Source: Clostridium sp. CAG:964 (GTDB lineage: Bacteria; Bacillota; Clostridia; Oscillospirales; Acutalibacteraceae). Taken from it: a DNA stretch of 11,112 nucleotides. Location of the stretch: positions 1 through 11,112 of the forward strand of contig FR891338.1 in assembly GCA_000435335.1 (NCBI GenBank), in the 5' to 3' direction. The translations under genes and the position numbers were made by a program. The notes below the pieces were generated by a model. It was not told where the DNA came from. It saw only the letters and a program-made list of their open reading frames with translations, and did not search any database. Shown one piece after another: positions 1-6,112 of the stretch (its first letter is position 1; each line of letters opens with the position of its first letter).

Positions 1-64
1 GTGATTCGAACACCCGACCTACCGCTTAGGAGGCGGTCGCTCTATCCGGCTGAGCTACGGAAAC
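1..64 (-). tRNA. tRNA-Arg(CCU), 3' end cut by window edge
   Basis: Read on the minus strand, the sequence folds as a tRNA from its 5' end. It shows a seven-base acceptor strand GTTTCCG, the D stem GCTC/GAGC, and an anticodon stem ACCGC/GCGGT around the loop CTCCTAA. The anticodon is therefore CCU, which reads the Arg codon AGG. A five-base variable region and the T arm GGGTG-TTCGAAT-CAC follow. The last two T-stem bases, the 3' acceptor strand and the CCA end lie outside the window. All invariant parts that are visible are intact. Confidence 0.95.
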
Positions 65-76
65 ACGCTTTTCTAA

Positions 77-101
77 GTGACTGCCGCAAAGCAACAGTCA
101 C
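77..101. repeat. 7-bp inverted repeat in the tRNA leader
   Basis: GTGACTG at 77-83 and CAGTCAC at 95-101 form a hairpin with an 11-nt loop, between the tRNA promoter and the mature tRNA 5' end. No T-run follows on either strand, so it is not an ordinary terminator. It may fold in the precursor tRNA leader. I see nothing else in the 65-246 gap, and no convincing terminator after ispF. Confidence 0.5.
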
Positions 102-117
102 ACAGAGCATACAATAC

Positions 118-146
118 ATTTTAAATTAATTATGCGGATTTGTCAA
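118..146 (-). promoter_or_regulatory. sigma-A type promoter for tRNA-Arg
   Basis: On the minus strand a perfect TTGACA (146-141) is followed by a 17-bp spacer and TAAAAT (123-118). The predicted start near 111 leaves about 45 nt of leader before the tRNA. This is the best consensus promoter in the window, as expected for a stable RNA gene. Confidence 0.85.
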
Positions 147-246
147 GCGGTATAACACCTGTTGTCTGTAAACTGCTTGCCAAATGCTAAAATAAAATTT
201 ATCATTTCTATTCTATCGCATAACAGGCACATATTTACATCACCTG

Positions 247-720
247 CTATATATTTTCAATTAAGCAAACGGCGTGTGCGGAAATACCCTGACCGTTTCC
301 TGTAAAACCCAGTTTTTCTTCTGTAGTTGCCTTTACGCTTACCTGACCTGCAGACACCCCACAGGCGTCTGCAAGGGTATTCCGCATTTGGTCAATATAC
401 GGCTTTAGCTTTGGCTGCTGTGCAATAACCGTACTGTCTATATTGCCTATTTTGTAGCCGTTTTTCTGCAAGGCACTGCACACCTGCTTTAGCAGCTGTA
501 TGCTGTCTGCACCGCTGTATGCCGGATCGTTATCCGGAAACAGCTTGCCTATGTCACCCAGTGCCGCCGCACCTAGCAGGGCGTCCATTATAGCGTGGGT
601 AAGCACATCGGCGTCGGAATGGCCCAAAAGTCCCTTTTCGTATGGGATTTCCACTCCGCCTATAATAAGCCTCCTGTTTTCCGTTAATCTATGTACGTCA
701 TATCCGTGTCCTATTCTCAT
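247..720 (-). CDS. ispF: 2-C-methyl-D-erythritol 2,4-cyclodiphosphate synthase
   Basis: IspF converts CDP-methylerythritol 2-phosphate to the cyclic 2,4-diphosphate with release of CMP, the fifth step of the cytosolic MEP isoprenoid pathway. The 157-aa length is normal for this trimeric enzyme. The N-terminal GHGYDVHRL places D8 and H10, and GHSDADVLTH places H42, which together are the family's zinc ligands. The flexible-loop H34 and D36 are also present. The C-terminal KATTEEKLGFTG segment is the conserved cytidine-binding strand. The ATG overlaps the ispD stop as ATGA, with AGAGG about ten bases upstream, so translation is probably coupled to ispD. The stop is TAG. No terminator is evident downstream. 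Nothing is truncated or unusual. Confidence 0.97.
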   Translation of the reverse strand: MRIGHGYDVHRLTENRRLIIGGVEIPYEKGLLGHSDADVLTHAIMDALLGAAALGDIGKLFPDNDPAYSGADSIQLLKQVCSALQKNGYKIGNIDSTVIAQQPKLKPYIDQMRNTLADACGVSAGQVSVKATTEEKLGFTGNGQGISAHAVCLIENI

Positions 721-1409
721 TTTAAGTTACCTCTTCTCTTTAAAAAGCTTTCTGCCACAGCAATATCCTCAGGGGTAGTCAGCTTAATATTCTCTGCACT
801 GCCTACAGTTACAAGCACTCGTTTGCCCAGTGCCTCCACCAGCTGGCAGTCGTCTGTATAATCCTTGTTATCCTCTTCAGCCTTTTTCATTGCCTGCATA
901 TACATATCAGTCTTAAACACCTGCGGAGTATATATAGCTATAAGACTGCTTCTGTTTGGTGTAGACAGTATAAAGCCGTTATTATCCACTACTTTTATAG
1001 TGTCCTTTACCTGCACACCCAAGGCGGCAGCTCCGTGCTTCTGTGCGTCTGCCACTACCTTGTCAATATCCTGAGGTGTAACAAGCGGTCTTGCCCCGTC
1101 GTGAATTGCTATAAAATCGGCACCTTGAGCAAGGGCTACACCGTTTTTTACCGACTGCTGTCTTGTACTGCCACCCTCTGCAACAGCTGTCAGCTTAGTA
1201 ATTCCGTTTTCGCCTGACAGCCTTTCAATATCGCTAATATCTGTTTTTCTGCAAACAACAGCTATGCTGTCAATGCTTTGTGCCTGTTGAAAAGCCCTTA
1301 GCGTATGCACTATAGCAGGCGTTCCGTTTAGGCTTATAAACTGCTTGCTTATTTGTCCGCCCATTCTGGTAGACGAGCCTGCCGCTACAATTACAGCTGT
1401 AGTTTTCAT
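717..1409 (-). CDS. ispD: 2-C-methyl-D-erythritol 4-phosphate cytidylyltransferase
   Basis: IspD joins CTP and methylerythritol 4-phosphate to give CDP-methylerythritol and pyrophosphate, two steps before IspF in the MEP pathway. The 230-aa protein begins with the nucleotide-binding AAGSSTRMG loop (residues 9-17). R15 and K22 correspond to the catalytic Arg and Lys of this fold. HDGARPLVT in the middle is the metal/CTP aspartate motif, and DDCQLVEALG plus the ENIKLTTPEDI end are typical. I chose the ATG at 1409 because GGAGG lies five bases upstream and the family starts with this strand. A longer in-frame opening to 1499 would run 30 residues into the serine hydrolase gene and adds no family sequence. 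The gene lies 26 bp after the hydrolase and overlaps ispF. Confidence 0.97.
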   Translation of the reverse strand: MKTTAVIVAAGSSTRMGGQISKQFISLNGTPAIVHTLRAFQQAQSIDSIAVVCRKTDISDIERLSGENGITKLTAVAEGGSTRQQSVKNGVALAQGADFIAIHDGARPLVTPQDIDKVVADAQKHGAAALGVQVKDTIKVVDNNGFILSTPNRSSLIAIYTPQVFKTDMYMQAMKKAEEDNKDYTDDCQLVEALGKRVLVTVGSAENIKLTTPEDIAVAESFLKRRGNLK

Positions 1410-1435
1410 ATTTCCTCCTAAATTAATACTAACCG

Positions 1436-2665
1436 TTATTCCGTCATATTTGTAGGCTCTTGGGAAGGTGCTGCACCGTGATTTCCGGGGAAAAGACAAT
1501 TCTCCACCTCGCTTAAAATAGACAGAGCTGTAGGCTGTAGTGTGGTATTGTTTACATTAGTAAGTCCTACTATTTTTATGTCGTCCTTTTTTGTAAAAAT
1601 GTCAACTGCGTAGAAAAGCTCTGTGTTTCCTGTGTGGTAGGCATAGTCGTCGGTTACAAACCAGCCATAGCCGTAATTAAATCCGTCTGTACCTGTGTTT
1701 GTTGCTTTGGCAAACATTTTATCACTTAAAACACCGCCACGGGTATATGCGTTTAACCACCTGAGCATATCTGTAGAGGTAGACACAATTTCACCTGCGG
1801 AATAAAAATAACTGCTGTCAATTTTTATTCCCGAGGCAAAGTCGCTGTCAAGATAACCTGTGCAGCTTGTATCGGTCATTTTAAGTGAAGAATTGTCCAT
1901 ATAAAGCGGATAGAAAATTTCGTCATGTATGTAGCTTTCATAGCTTTTGCCCGTAACCTCTTCTATAATCATTCCTAAAATATAGTAGTTGCTGTTACAG
2001 TAAGAAAAGTACTCCCCCGGTTCAAATATGGTGTCATGGTCATTTATCCAATTAATAAATTCTTTTTGGGAAAGGGTGGAGTCCTCCTCCCTTTCTTCGC
2101 TTTCTACGGAATAAATATATTCGTTAAGATAGTCCGGCAGTCCCGAACACATATTCATAAGCTGTTCTATTTTTATATCCTTGCCGGTTTTAATATCCTT
2201 AATATACTTTGATATTTTGTCATCAAGCGAAAGCTTACCCTCGTCTGCAAGCCTTGCAACGGCAGTGGCAGTAAACTGCTTTGTACAAGAGCCTATTTCG
2301 TATTTGGTATCCAATGTATTTTTTATTTTCTTGTCAACATCGCTGTAGCCCATAGCCTTGTGATATATAATCTCGTCACCTACAGCTATCAGAAATGTAC
2401 CGTTAAAATCAATATCATTTAGCTGCTGAGTTACATTTTTATCAATAGTTTTTAATTTGCCCTTATCAAGTTTTGAAACCACCGGCTGCGTTGCCTCCAG
2501 AGGCGGCCTTGTTTCCTTTTCCTTCTTTGCTACAGTTTCAGGCGTTGCCTTGGCTGACGCCGGCAGTGACGCTGTGTCTGTAGTTTTTAACGCACTTGCC
2601 CAAACAAGCCCCATTAAGACCACAAAAAAACAAACTATTAAAGCTATCTTTTTTCCTATTTTCAT
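1436..2665 (-). CDS. membrane-anchored serine hydrolase, class C beta-lactamase/PBP-like
   Basis: This 409-aa protein has the serine beta-lactamase/D,D-peptidase fold. The N-terminus has Lys residues then a hydrophobic stretch (about 7-25) that should export it and perhaps anchor it, followed by a Thr/Lys/Glu-rich linker to about residue 75. In the catalytic domain, S126-C-T-K129 is the SxxK nucleophile motif, Y222-C-N224 is the YxN motif, and H344-T-G346 replaces the usual KTG, as is common in family S12-type esterases and peptidases. It probably acts outside the cell on D-amino acid peptides, cell-wall fragments or esters; the sequence does not tell which. True beta-lactamase activity should not be assumed. 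The ATG has AAAGGG seven bases upstream. It is first in a likely operon with ispD and ispF. I saw no clear promoter in 2666-2807. Confidence 0.85.
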   Translation of the reverse strand: MKIGKKIALIVCFFVVLMGLVWASALKTTDTASLPASAKATPETVAKKEKETRPPLEATQPVVSKLDKGKLKTIDKNVTQQLNDIDFNGTFLIAVGDEIIYHKAMGYSDVDKKIKNTLDTKYEIGSCTKQFTATAVARLADEGKLSLDDKISKYIKDIKTGKDIKIEQLMNMCSGLPDYLNEYIYSVESEEREEDSTLSQKEFINWINDHDTIFEPGEYFSYCNSNYYILGMIIEEVTGKSYESYIHDEIFYPLYMDNSSLKMTDTSCTGYLDSDFASGIKIDSSYFYSAGEIVSTSTDMLRWLNAYTRGGVLSDKMFAKATNTGTDGFNYGYGWFVTDDYAYHTGNTELFYAVDIFTKKDDIKIVGLTNVNNTTLQPTALSILSEVENCLFPGNHGAAPSQEPTNMTE

Positions 2666-2807
2666 AATTAAACCCTTTCGTTACTTACGGCTGTAAAATT
2701 GCCATATTTTTTAATTGCAATGGTCTGCAATACATTAACCAAAACCCATTCTCTACCCAATACAAATGCATATAAAAGAATATATGATATGCACTATAAA
2801 ACCCATA

Positions 2808-4007
2808 CTACTTATCTTTACGATTTTCTAATCCTATTTGCCTGATTATATCCTTATAATAATTAACTGTTTCGCTGTTAATCGTCTTATAATAATTTAC
2901 AGTAGGAGATTTAACCGCTTTTTTCATAACATACGCCGCCCAAATAAAGGGCAGCAGAACCGGAGCTTTTTTCAGCGCAGGGAATTCCCTTGCTATAACC
3001 TCGGTATGAGGAAAGGCCTGCTTTAGTATAAACTTTACCCTGCTTGGCTTTTTGCCGCTTTCTGTCATATTGGCACTGCGTATGCCTACATTATTTTCAA
3101 TTGTGCCAAAATCGCCACATCCGGCAATAAACAGGTCAAGCTCGTTGTCCTTGTCAATACCGCTGCCGTCCTTTGAAAACCAGCGGTAAGCAACCTCCAA
3201 TACCTTTTTGCTAAACTCCAAATACCCAAATTCACCTAAAATTTTATCTACATACCCTCTGTCTAAATTCCCTTTGTTATGCTCTGTAAAAACATAAAAA
3301 TCCAAAAATATCCTTGGTGCAATGCCCGAATATTCAAAGTGATGTACGGCATGAACAATCAGATAAATATAAATATCCTCAAGCGGCATTGTATATATGT
3401 GTGAAGCTCCCTTCTTTAGAATGCACCTTTGCCAAATGCCTTTATAATATTCATTTACCGTACGCATTTCCTTTTCAACAATGCTGTGGTGCTGCTCTAA
3501 AAAAATATATGGCTTTTTAAAATATTCCCAGTCCTTACCTGTGTCATTCTTCAAAACATATCCCAGCTTCTCCAGTACTGGATTTGCCCTTTTAAAATCT
3601 TCAAGCTTTACAAATGTATCAATATCGCCCATATATCTGTAATATGTACTTTTGTACATTTGCTTTAGGTACACACCCTTTAGCAGTAGCATATCTATGT
3701 CGTTTTCTTCAAAGGCATTCTCCAGCTTCCGAAGCTCTATTAGCTGATTGGTATCCACTATAATAAGTCGGCTGTTCTCCTTTGAAAAGGCACTCATTAT
3801 CTGCTGCTCCGGCCGGTATTGGTCAGGCAGCCGCTGTACAGCATCGTAAACAAGCGTAAGCATACCCAGCCGTCTTGACTCTGTAAATATGAACCTCCAG
3901 TTTAAATTTTCATCTATATTCTCCATTTGAGTATTATTAACAGAACAGCTTACAAGACTGAAAATGGCTGAATATTCCTTAAAATATGTCAAAACGCTTT
4001 TGCTCAA
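2808..4007 (-). CDS. nucleotidyltransferase family protein (NTP_transf_5-like)
   Basis: The 399-aa protein matches the Firmicute group of uncharacterised nucleotidyltransferase-fold proteins. LLLKG (about 107-111) is followed by a spacer with an Arg and then GDID (127-130), the paired acidic residues that would bind metal in a polymerase-beta-type fold. A helical N-terminal part precedes this, and a His/Tyr-containing helical region (IYLIVHAVHHFEY) follows. Such proteins often sit near cell-surface polysaccharide or peptide-modification genes; none is adjacent here. The substrate is unknown. The start is a TTG at 4007. GAGGTGAT lies just upstream at ideal distance, and the predicted transcript begins near 4029, which excludes longer in-frame starts up to 4031. 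An ATG at 4013 lies inside the ribosome binding site and is therefore less likely. No strong terminator follows. Confidence 0.75.
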   Translation of the reverse strand: MSKSVLTYFKEYSAIFSLVSCSVNNTQMENIDENLNWRFIFTESRRLGMLTLVYDAVQRLPDQYRPEQQIMSAFSKENSRLIIVDTNQLIELRKLENAFEENDIDMLLLKGVYLKQMYKSTYYRYMGDIDTFVKLEDFKRANPVLEKLGYVLKNDTGKDWEYFKKPYIFLEQHHSIVEKEMRTVNEYYKGIWQRCILKKGASHIYTMPLEDIYIYLIVHAVHHFEYSGIAPRIFLDFYVFTEHNKGNLDRGYVDKILGEFGYLEFSKKVLEVAYRWFSKDGSGIDKDNELDLFIAGCGDFGTIENNVGIRSANMTESGKKPSRVKFILKQAFPHTEVIAREFPALKKAPVLLPFIWAAYVMKKAVKSPTVNYYKTINSETVNYYKDIIRQIGLENRKDK

Positions 4008-4011
4008 GCAC

Positions 4012-4020
4012 ATCACCTCA
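4012..4020 (-). promoter_or_regulatory. ribosome binding site that selects the TTG start at 4007
   Basis: TGAGGTGAT on the minus strand is an almost full complement of the 16S rRNA 3' end. GAGG ends eight bases before the TTG codon (4007-4005). The in-frame ATG at 4013-4011 overlaps this site, so it cannot be served by it. Confidence 0.7.
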
Positions 4021-4035
4021 CATTTACACAAAGTT

Positions 4036-4064
4036 ATTATATTCTATTTTCAGCAAAAAAACAA
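4036..4064 (-). promoter_or_regulatory. promoter for the nucleotidyltransferase-like gene
   Basis: TTGTTT (4064-4059), a 17-bp spacer and a perfect TATAAT (4041-4036) on the minus strand predict a start near 4029, about 20 bases before the TTG start codon. The -35 box is weak (3 of 6). The site sits just after the terminator of the upstream operon, as expected for an independent unit. Confidence 0.6.
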
Positions 4065-4080
4065 TACAATAAATAATATT

Positions 4081-4150
4081 AAATAAAAATTTCGCACAAA
4101 GCCCTTAGTACAGCCGCCATACAGTTGGCACTAAGAAGATTTGTGCGAAA
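4081..4150 (-). terminator. rho-independent terminator of the yhhQ operon, nested hairpin
   Basis: On the minus strand, TTTCGCACAAA (4150-4140) and TTTGTGCGAAA (4100-4090) form an 11-bp outer stem. An inner stem CTTAGT/ACTAAG (4135-4130 with 4109-4104) and a GCC/GGC pair lie inside, and the T-tract ATTTTTATTT follows (4090-4081). It starts 20 bases after the transporter stop. The nested two-stem shape is larger than a usual terminator. Confidence 0.7.
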
Positions 4151-4169
4151 CAATACTTAATTTTTATAG

Positions 4170-4874
4170 TTATTCAGGTATTTTATTTTGTTCCTTTAGC
4201 TTTCTTGCCAAATATATAGCAGGCGTGTCACACAGGCTGGTTACAATAAATATAACATAGCTTGACAGCATAATGCTTAGCAGTGTAGGGGCGTCGTATG
4301 TGCCAAGGAATGCAAATAAAGTAAAGAGCACAGTATTAATCATTTGTGAAATTAATGTAGAGCCGTTATTTCGTACCCACAAAAATCCCCTGTGACTGCC
4401 GCATTTCTTTTCTGTAATACGCCACCACAAATGGTAAAGGCGTACATCAAGAAATTGTGACACCGCATATACTATCAGACTTGACAGCATCATACGAGGG
4501 GTGTTTGAAAACACCTGTCTTATAGCCGGCATAACCCAGTCGCTTTCCGACGGTGTAAACAGCATCCAGCCTTGAGATGCAATAATAAAGAAAATGTTAG
4601 TAAAAACACCAAGCATAACAGCTCTGTCTGCGTCCCTTTTGCTGTGATTTTCACTTAAAATATCGGTTATAAGGAATGTAGCCGCAAAAAACACATTGCC
4701 CAAGGTTTGCTCCATACCAAAGGCATTCACCATAATTAAGCACTCAATATTTGCGGTAATGGTTGAAATAACCGTCATAGCATAAAGCCCTGCCTTGCCA
4801 AACCAAACATATGCAAGTATGGTTGAACCAAATATAAGTATTAAAGAGCCTGCAAGCAGCAATTCGTTAATCAT
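4170..4874 (-). CDS. YhhQ-family queuosine precursor transporter
   Basis: This is a 234-aa integral membrane protein of the YhhQ/VUT family (formerly DUF165), which imports preQ0, preQ1 or, in some lineages, queuine. About six hydrophobic segments are visible. The family's ITDILSEN segment with its following Lys/Arg-rich loop, the SQFLDVRLYHLWW helix and the RNNGSTLISQMINT segment are all recognisable. Where I remember the last motif as having Asp (SQ-hydrophobic-hydrophobic-D), this protein has Asn, which might relate to substrate choice; that is a recollection, not an alignment. The ATG at 4874 overlaps the stop of the radical-SAM gene as ATGA, and a G-rich AAGGGGGG lies about eight bases upstream. 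The tight coupling to a radical-SAM gene suggests uptake of the base the enzyme uses. The gene ends at a terminator (4081-4150). Confidence 0.88.
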   Translation of the reverse strand: MINELLLAGSLILIFGSTILAYVWFGKAGLYAMTVISTITANIECLIMVNAFGMEQTLGNVFFAATFLITDILSENHSKRDADRAVMLGVFTNIFFIIASQGWMLFTPSESDWVMPAIRQVFSNTPRMMLSSLIVYAVSQFLDVRLYHLWWRITEKKCGSHRGFLWVRNNGSTLISQMINTVLFTLFAFLGTYDAPTLLSIMLSSYVIFIVTSLCDTPAIYLARKLKEQNKIPE

Positions 4875-5608
4875 CTGTCATACCCCCCTTCAACCACACT
4901 ATTATCCTCAGCTCCTACGCCAAAATCTGTATTTTTCATAAGAATATCCACACGGCTGTTATTAGCATAGCTTGGGGCAATTTCTTTAACAAATACATCT
5001 ATAACCTTATCATCGGGCAAAACCCTTGTAGTGTTTTTGTTCATAATATTTACACAAACTCTGTCAAAATATTTTAAGCCTGTTTCAATATCGTTCTTCA
5101 TACTCTCTGCCGTTTGTCCGCTAAGTCCGAAAAGCAGGCAAACCTCGTCAGCATACTCGGCTATTTCCTTCGGTGAGGCACTTCCAAAGCCCTTTTGCAT
5201 TATATTTTCTCTGTAATTAACATCAAAGGTTTCTACACCGGTTTTAATATGAACCTGCACACCGAATTTGCCAAAAAAGCTTTTAATTTCATCAACCTTA
5301 TCCCTGTGCATATAGTGACATTCAAAATGCAAGGTATGTATGCCCTTTGCCTTGCAGACGCTTGCAATAAGACGTATTGTTTCAGCGTCAAGGTCACAGA
5401 AGCTGCCGGAGTTTATAACCTCCAGTTTGCCGTAAACACCTGTTACCCTTTCAAGGGCCTCGCTGTTAATTTTGTAGTTTGCCGTATTGTCTGTGGAAAA
5501 GTCTAAGTGATAGTCGCAGAAGGTACACCTCCTCCATCTACAGCCACTTCCACGCAGCAGAACAATTTCTCTTTGATTTTTGTTTTTAATAATACCGTAT
5601 CTCTCCAA
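4871..5608 (-). CDS. radical-SAM enzyme, probable queuine lyase (QueL-like)
   Basis: The 245-aa protein has the radical-SAM cluster motif near its N-terminus as C23-RWRR-C28-TF-C31. This is CX4CX2C rather than the usual CX3CX2C, with the normal aromatic residue before the last Cys. Later blocks (NSGSF, LHFECHY, HIKTGVETFD, CLLFGLSGQT) fit the strands of a compact radical-SAM barrel with no accessory cluster domain. QueL, described in gut clostridia, converts queuine to preQ1 so it can enter tRNA via TGT. The four-base overlap with a YhhQ transporter gene is the main reason for this call; QueE or another small radical-SAM enzyme is the alternative. The start is TTG at 5608 with GGGAAAGGA six bases upstream. 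The open frame continues to 5773, but that extension translates a terminator and hairpins. Confidence 0.62.
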   Translation of the reverse strand: MERYGIIKNKNQREIVLLRGSGCRWRRCTFCDYHLDFSTDNTANYKINSEALERVTGVYGKLEVINSGSFCDLDAETIRLIASVCKAKGIHTLHFECHYMHRDKVDEIKSFFGKFGVQVHIKTGVETFDVNYRENIMQKGFGSASPKEIAEYADEVCLLFGLSGQTAESMKNDIETGLKYFDRVCVNIMNKNTTRVLPDDKVIDVFVKEIAPSYANNSRVDILMKNTDFGVGAEDNSVVEGGYDR

Positions 5609-5614
5609 AATAAT

Positions 5615-5623
5615 TCCTTTCCC
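5615..5623 (-). promoter_or_regulatory. ribosome binding site for the radical-SAM gene
   Basis: GGGAAAGGA on the minus strand ends six bases before the TTG at 5608-5606. No ATG or GTG in this frame lies near it, and the cluster motif comes only 22 residues later, so the TTG is the best start. Confidence 0.65.
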
Positions 5624-5664
5624 GAGATAATAAGCGTACCAATTAATAAATCTAAAATCGGCAC

Positions 5665-5697
5665 AAAAAAAGAGAGCTCTCTGCAAGAACTCTCTCT
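5665..5697 (-). terminator. intrinsic terminator inside the 5' leader (attenuator candidate)
   Basis: On the minus strand, AGAGAG (5697-5692) can pair with CTCTCT (5676-5671), followed by seven T residues (5671-5665). A second AGAGAG lies directly before CTCTCT, as a direct repeat of TGCAGAGAG. Two strands could therefore compete for the same partner. The element lies upstream of the ribosome binding site of the radical-SAM gene, where a terminator makes sense only as a conditional switch. Confidence 0.6.
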
Positions 5698-5900
5698 GCA
5701 CAAAAACACAGCCGCACAGCCCTACTGCTTCGGAAGCACAGTAAGGCAACTGACACAGCCATAAAATATGCAAATTAAATCCCGTAGTTTTATTTAGCGT
5801 CAGGATGGTTCCGAACTGACGATATTTGCGTTTACCGGTTGACCTTTATCTTCTATATGGCATACCTCATAAAGAAAAATCCGGCCACAGGCAAGCCGCC
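5698..5900 (-). promoter_or_regulatory. structured 5' leader RNA, unidentified riboswitch candidate
   Basis: Between the promoter at 5907-5935 and the leader terminator lie about 200 nt with no convincing reading frame and several helices on the minus strand. CCGG-CTTTAT pairs with ATAAAG-CCGG (about 5884-5834). GCAAAT (5829-5824) with ATTTGC (5775-5770) encloses the hairpin CGTCAG/CTGACG (5821-5816 with 5803-5798, 12-nt loop). A bulged hairpin CCTTACT-GCTT/AAGC-AGTAGGG spans 5746-5720. The layout of promoter, folded RNA, terminator, then ribosome binding site is that of a riboswitch. The downstream genes make preQ1, queuine or a related base the natural ligand guess. I do not recognise a known aptamer with confidence. 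Confidence 0.5.
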
Positions 5901-5906
5901 TTTGGA

Positions 5907-5935
5907 ATTATACAATATTTTTCCCGTCTATGCAA
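5907..5935 (-). promoter_or_regulatory. promoter of the queuine-salvage operon
   Basis: TTGCAT (5935-5930), a 17-bp spacer and a perfect TATAAT (5912-5907) on the minus strand predict a start near 5900, giving a leader of nearly 300 nt. The stretch between it and the next terminator (5936-6015) is AT-rich and shows nothing further. Confidence 0.65.
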
Positions 5936-6015
5936 GGCGAAGCACATACTTTTTTCATTAAATTTATAATTTACTTTATAGGCTCTTTTCCTTACCCCAA
6001 CTTTTATTATTGAGC

Positions 6016-6062
6016 AACAAAAAAGGTCTGTAGTTAAGGTACGCTCTCTTAATTACAGACCT
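6016..6062 (-). terminator. rho-independent terminator of the amino acid ABC operon
   Basis: AGGTCTGTA-TTAAG (6062-6048) pairs with CTTAA-TACAGACCT (6038-6024) as a 15-bp stem with one mismatch and a 9-nt loop, followed on the minus strand by six T residues and then GTTG. It lies about 50 bases after the ATPase stop. A T-run on the plus side could also make it work in the other direction, though no plus-strand gene lies there. Confidence 0.85.
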
Positions 6063-6112
6063 GTTTTTAGCTTATAGTGTAAACTGTTATTTTTAATTGT
6101 ATCGACTGCAGC

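Noticed and set aside
1410..1499. N-terminal extension of IspD by 30 residues
   Set aside because: It overlaps the end of the serine hydrolase gene, adds no IspD family sequence, and the ATG at 1409 has GGAGG at good distance.
1436..2665. Antibiotic-resistance beta-lactamase
   Set aside because: The SxxK and YxN motifs are general to the serine hydrolase superfamily. The third motif is HTG, not KTG, and the context is chromosomal housekeeping, so resistance is not supported.
2767..2793. Inverted repeat TGCATAT/ATATGCA as a terminator or operator
   Set aside because: The arms are AT-rich with a 13-base loop and no T-run, in an AT-rich gap where such matches are expected by chance.
5195..5506. 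Plus-strand open frame of about 100 codons opposite the radical-SAM gene
   Set aside because: It is antisense to well-supported coding sequence, with no ribosome binding site or recognisable protein pattern.
5609..5773. N-terminal extension of the radical-SAM gene (55 residues rich in Cys and aromatic residues)
   Set aside because: It reads through the leader terminator and a hairpin, has no ribosome binding site at its start, and does not resemble a domain. The TTG at 5608 has a good ribosome binding site.
5798..5821. T-box antiterminator in the leader
   Set aside because: The conserved AGGGTGGNACCGCG block is absent, and the genes are not aminoacyl-tRNA synthetase or amino acid genes.
5830..5900. 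Possible M-box (magnesium) riboswitch from loose similarity around TGAGG...CATATAGA
   Set aside because: The other conserved M-box blocks are not found in order, and the downstream genes have no link to magnesium.
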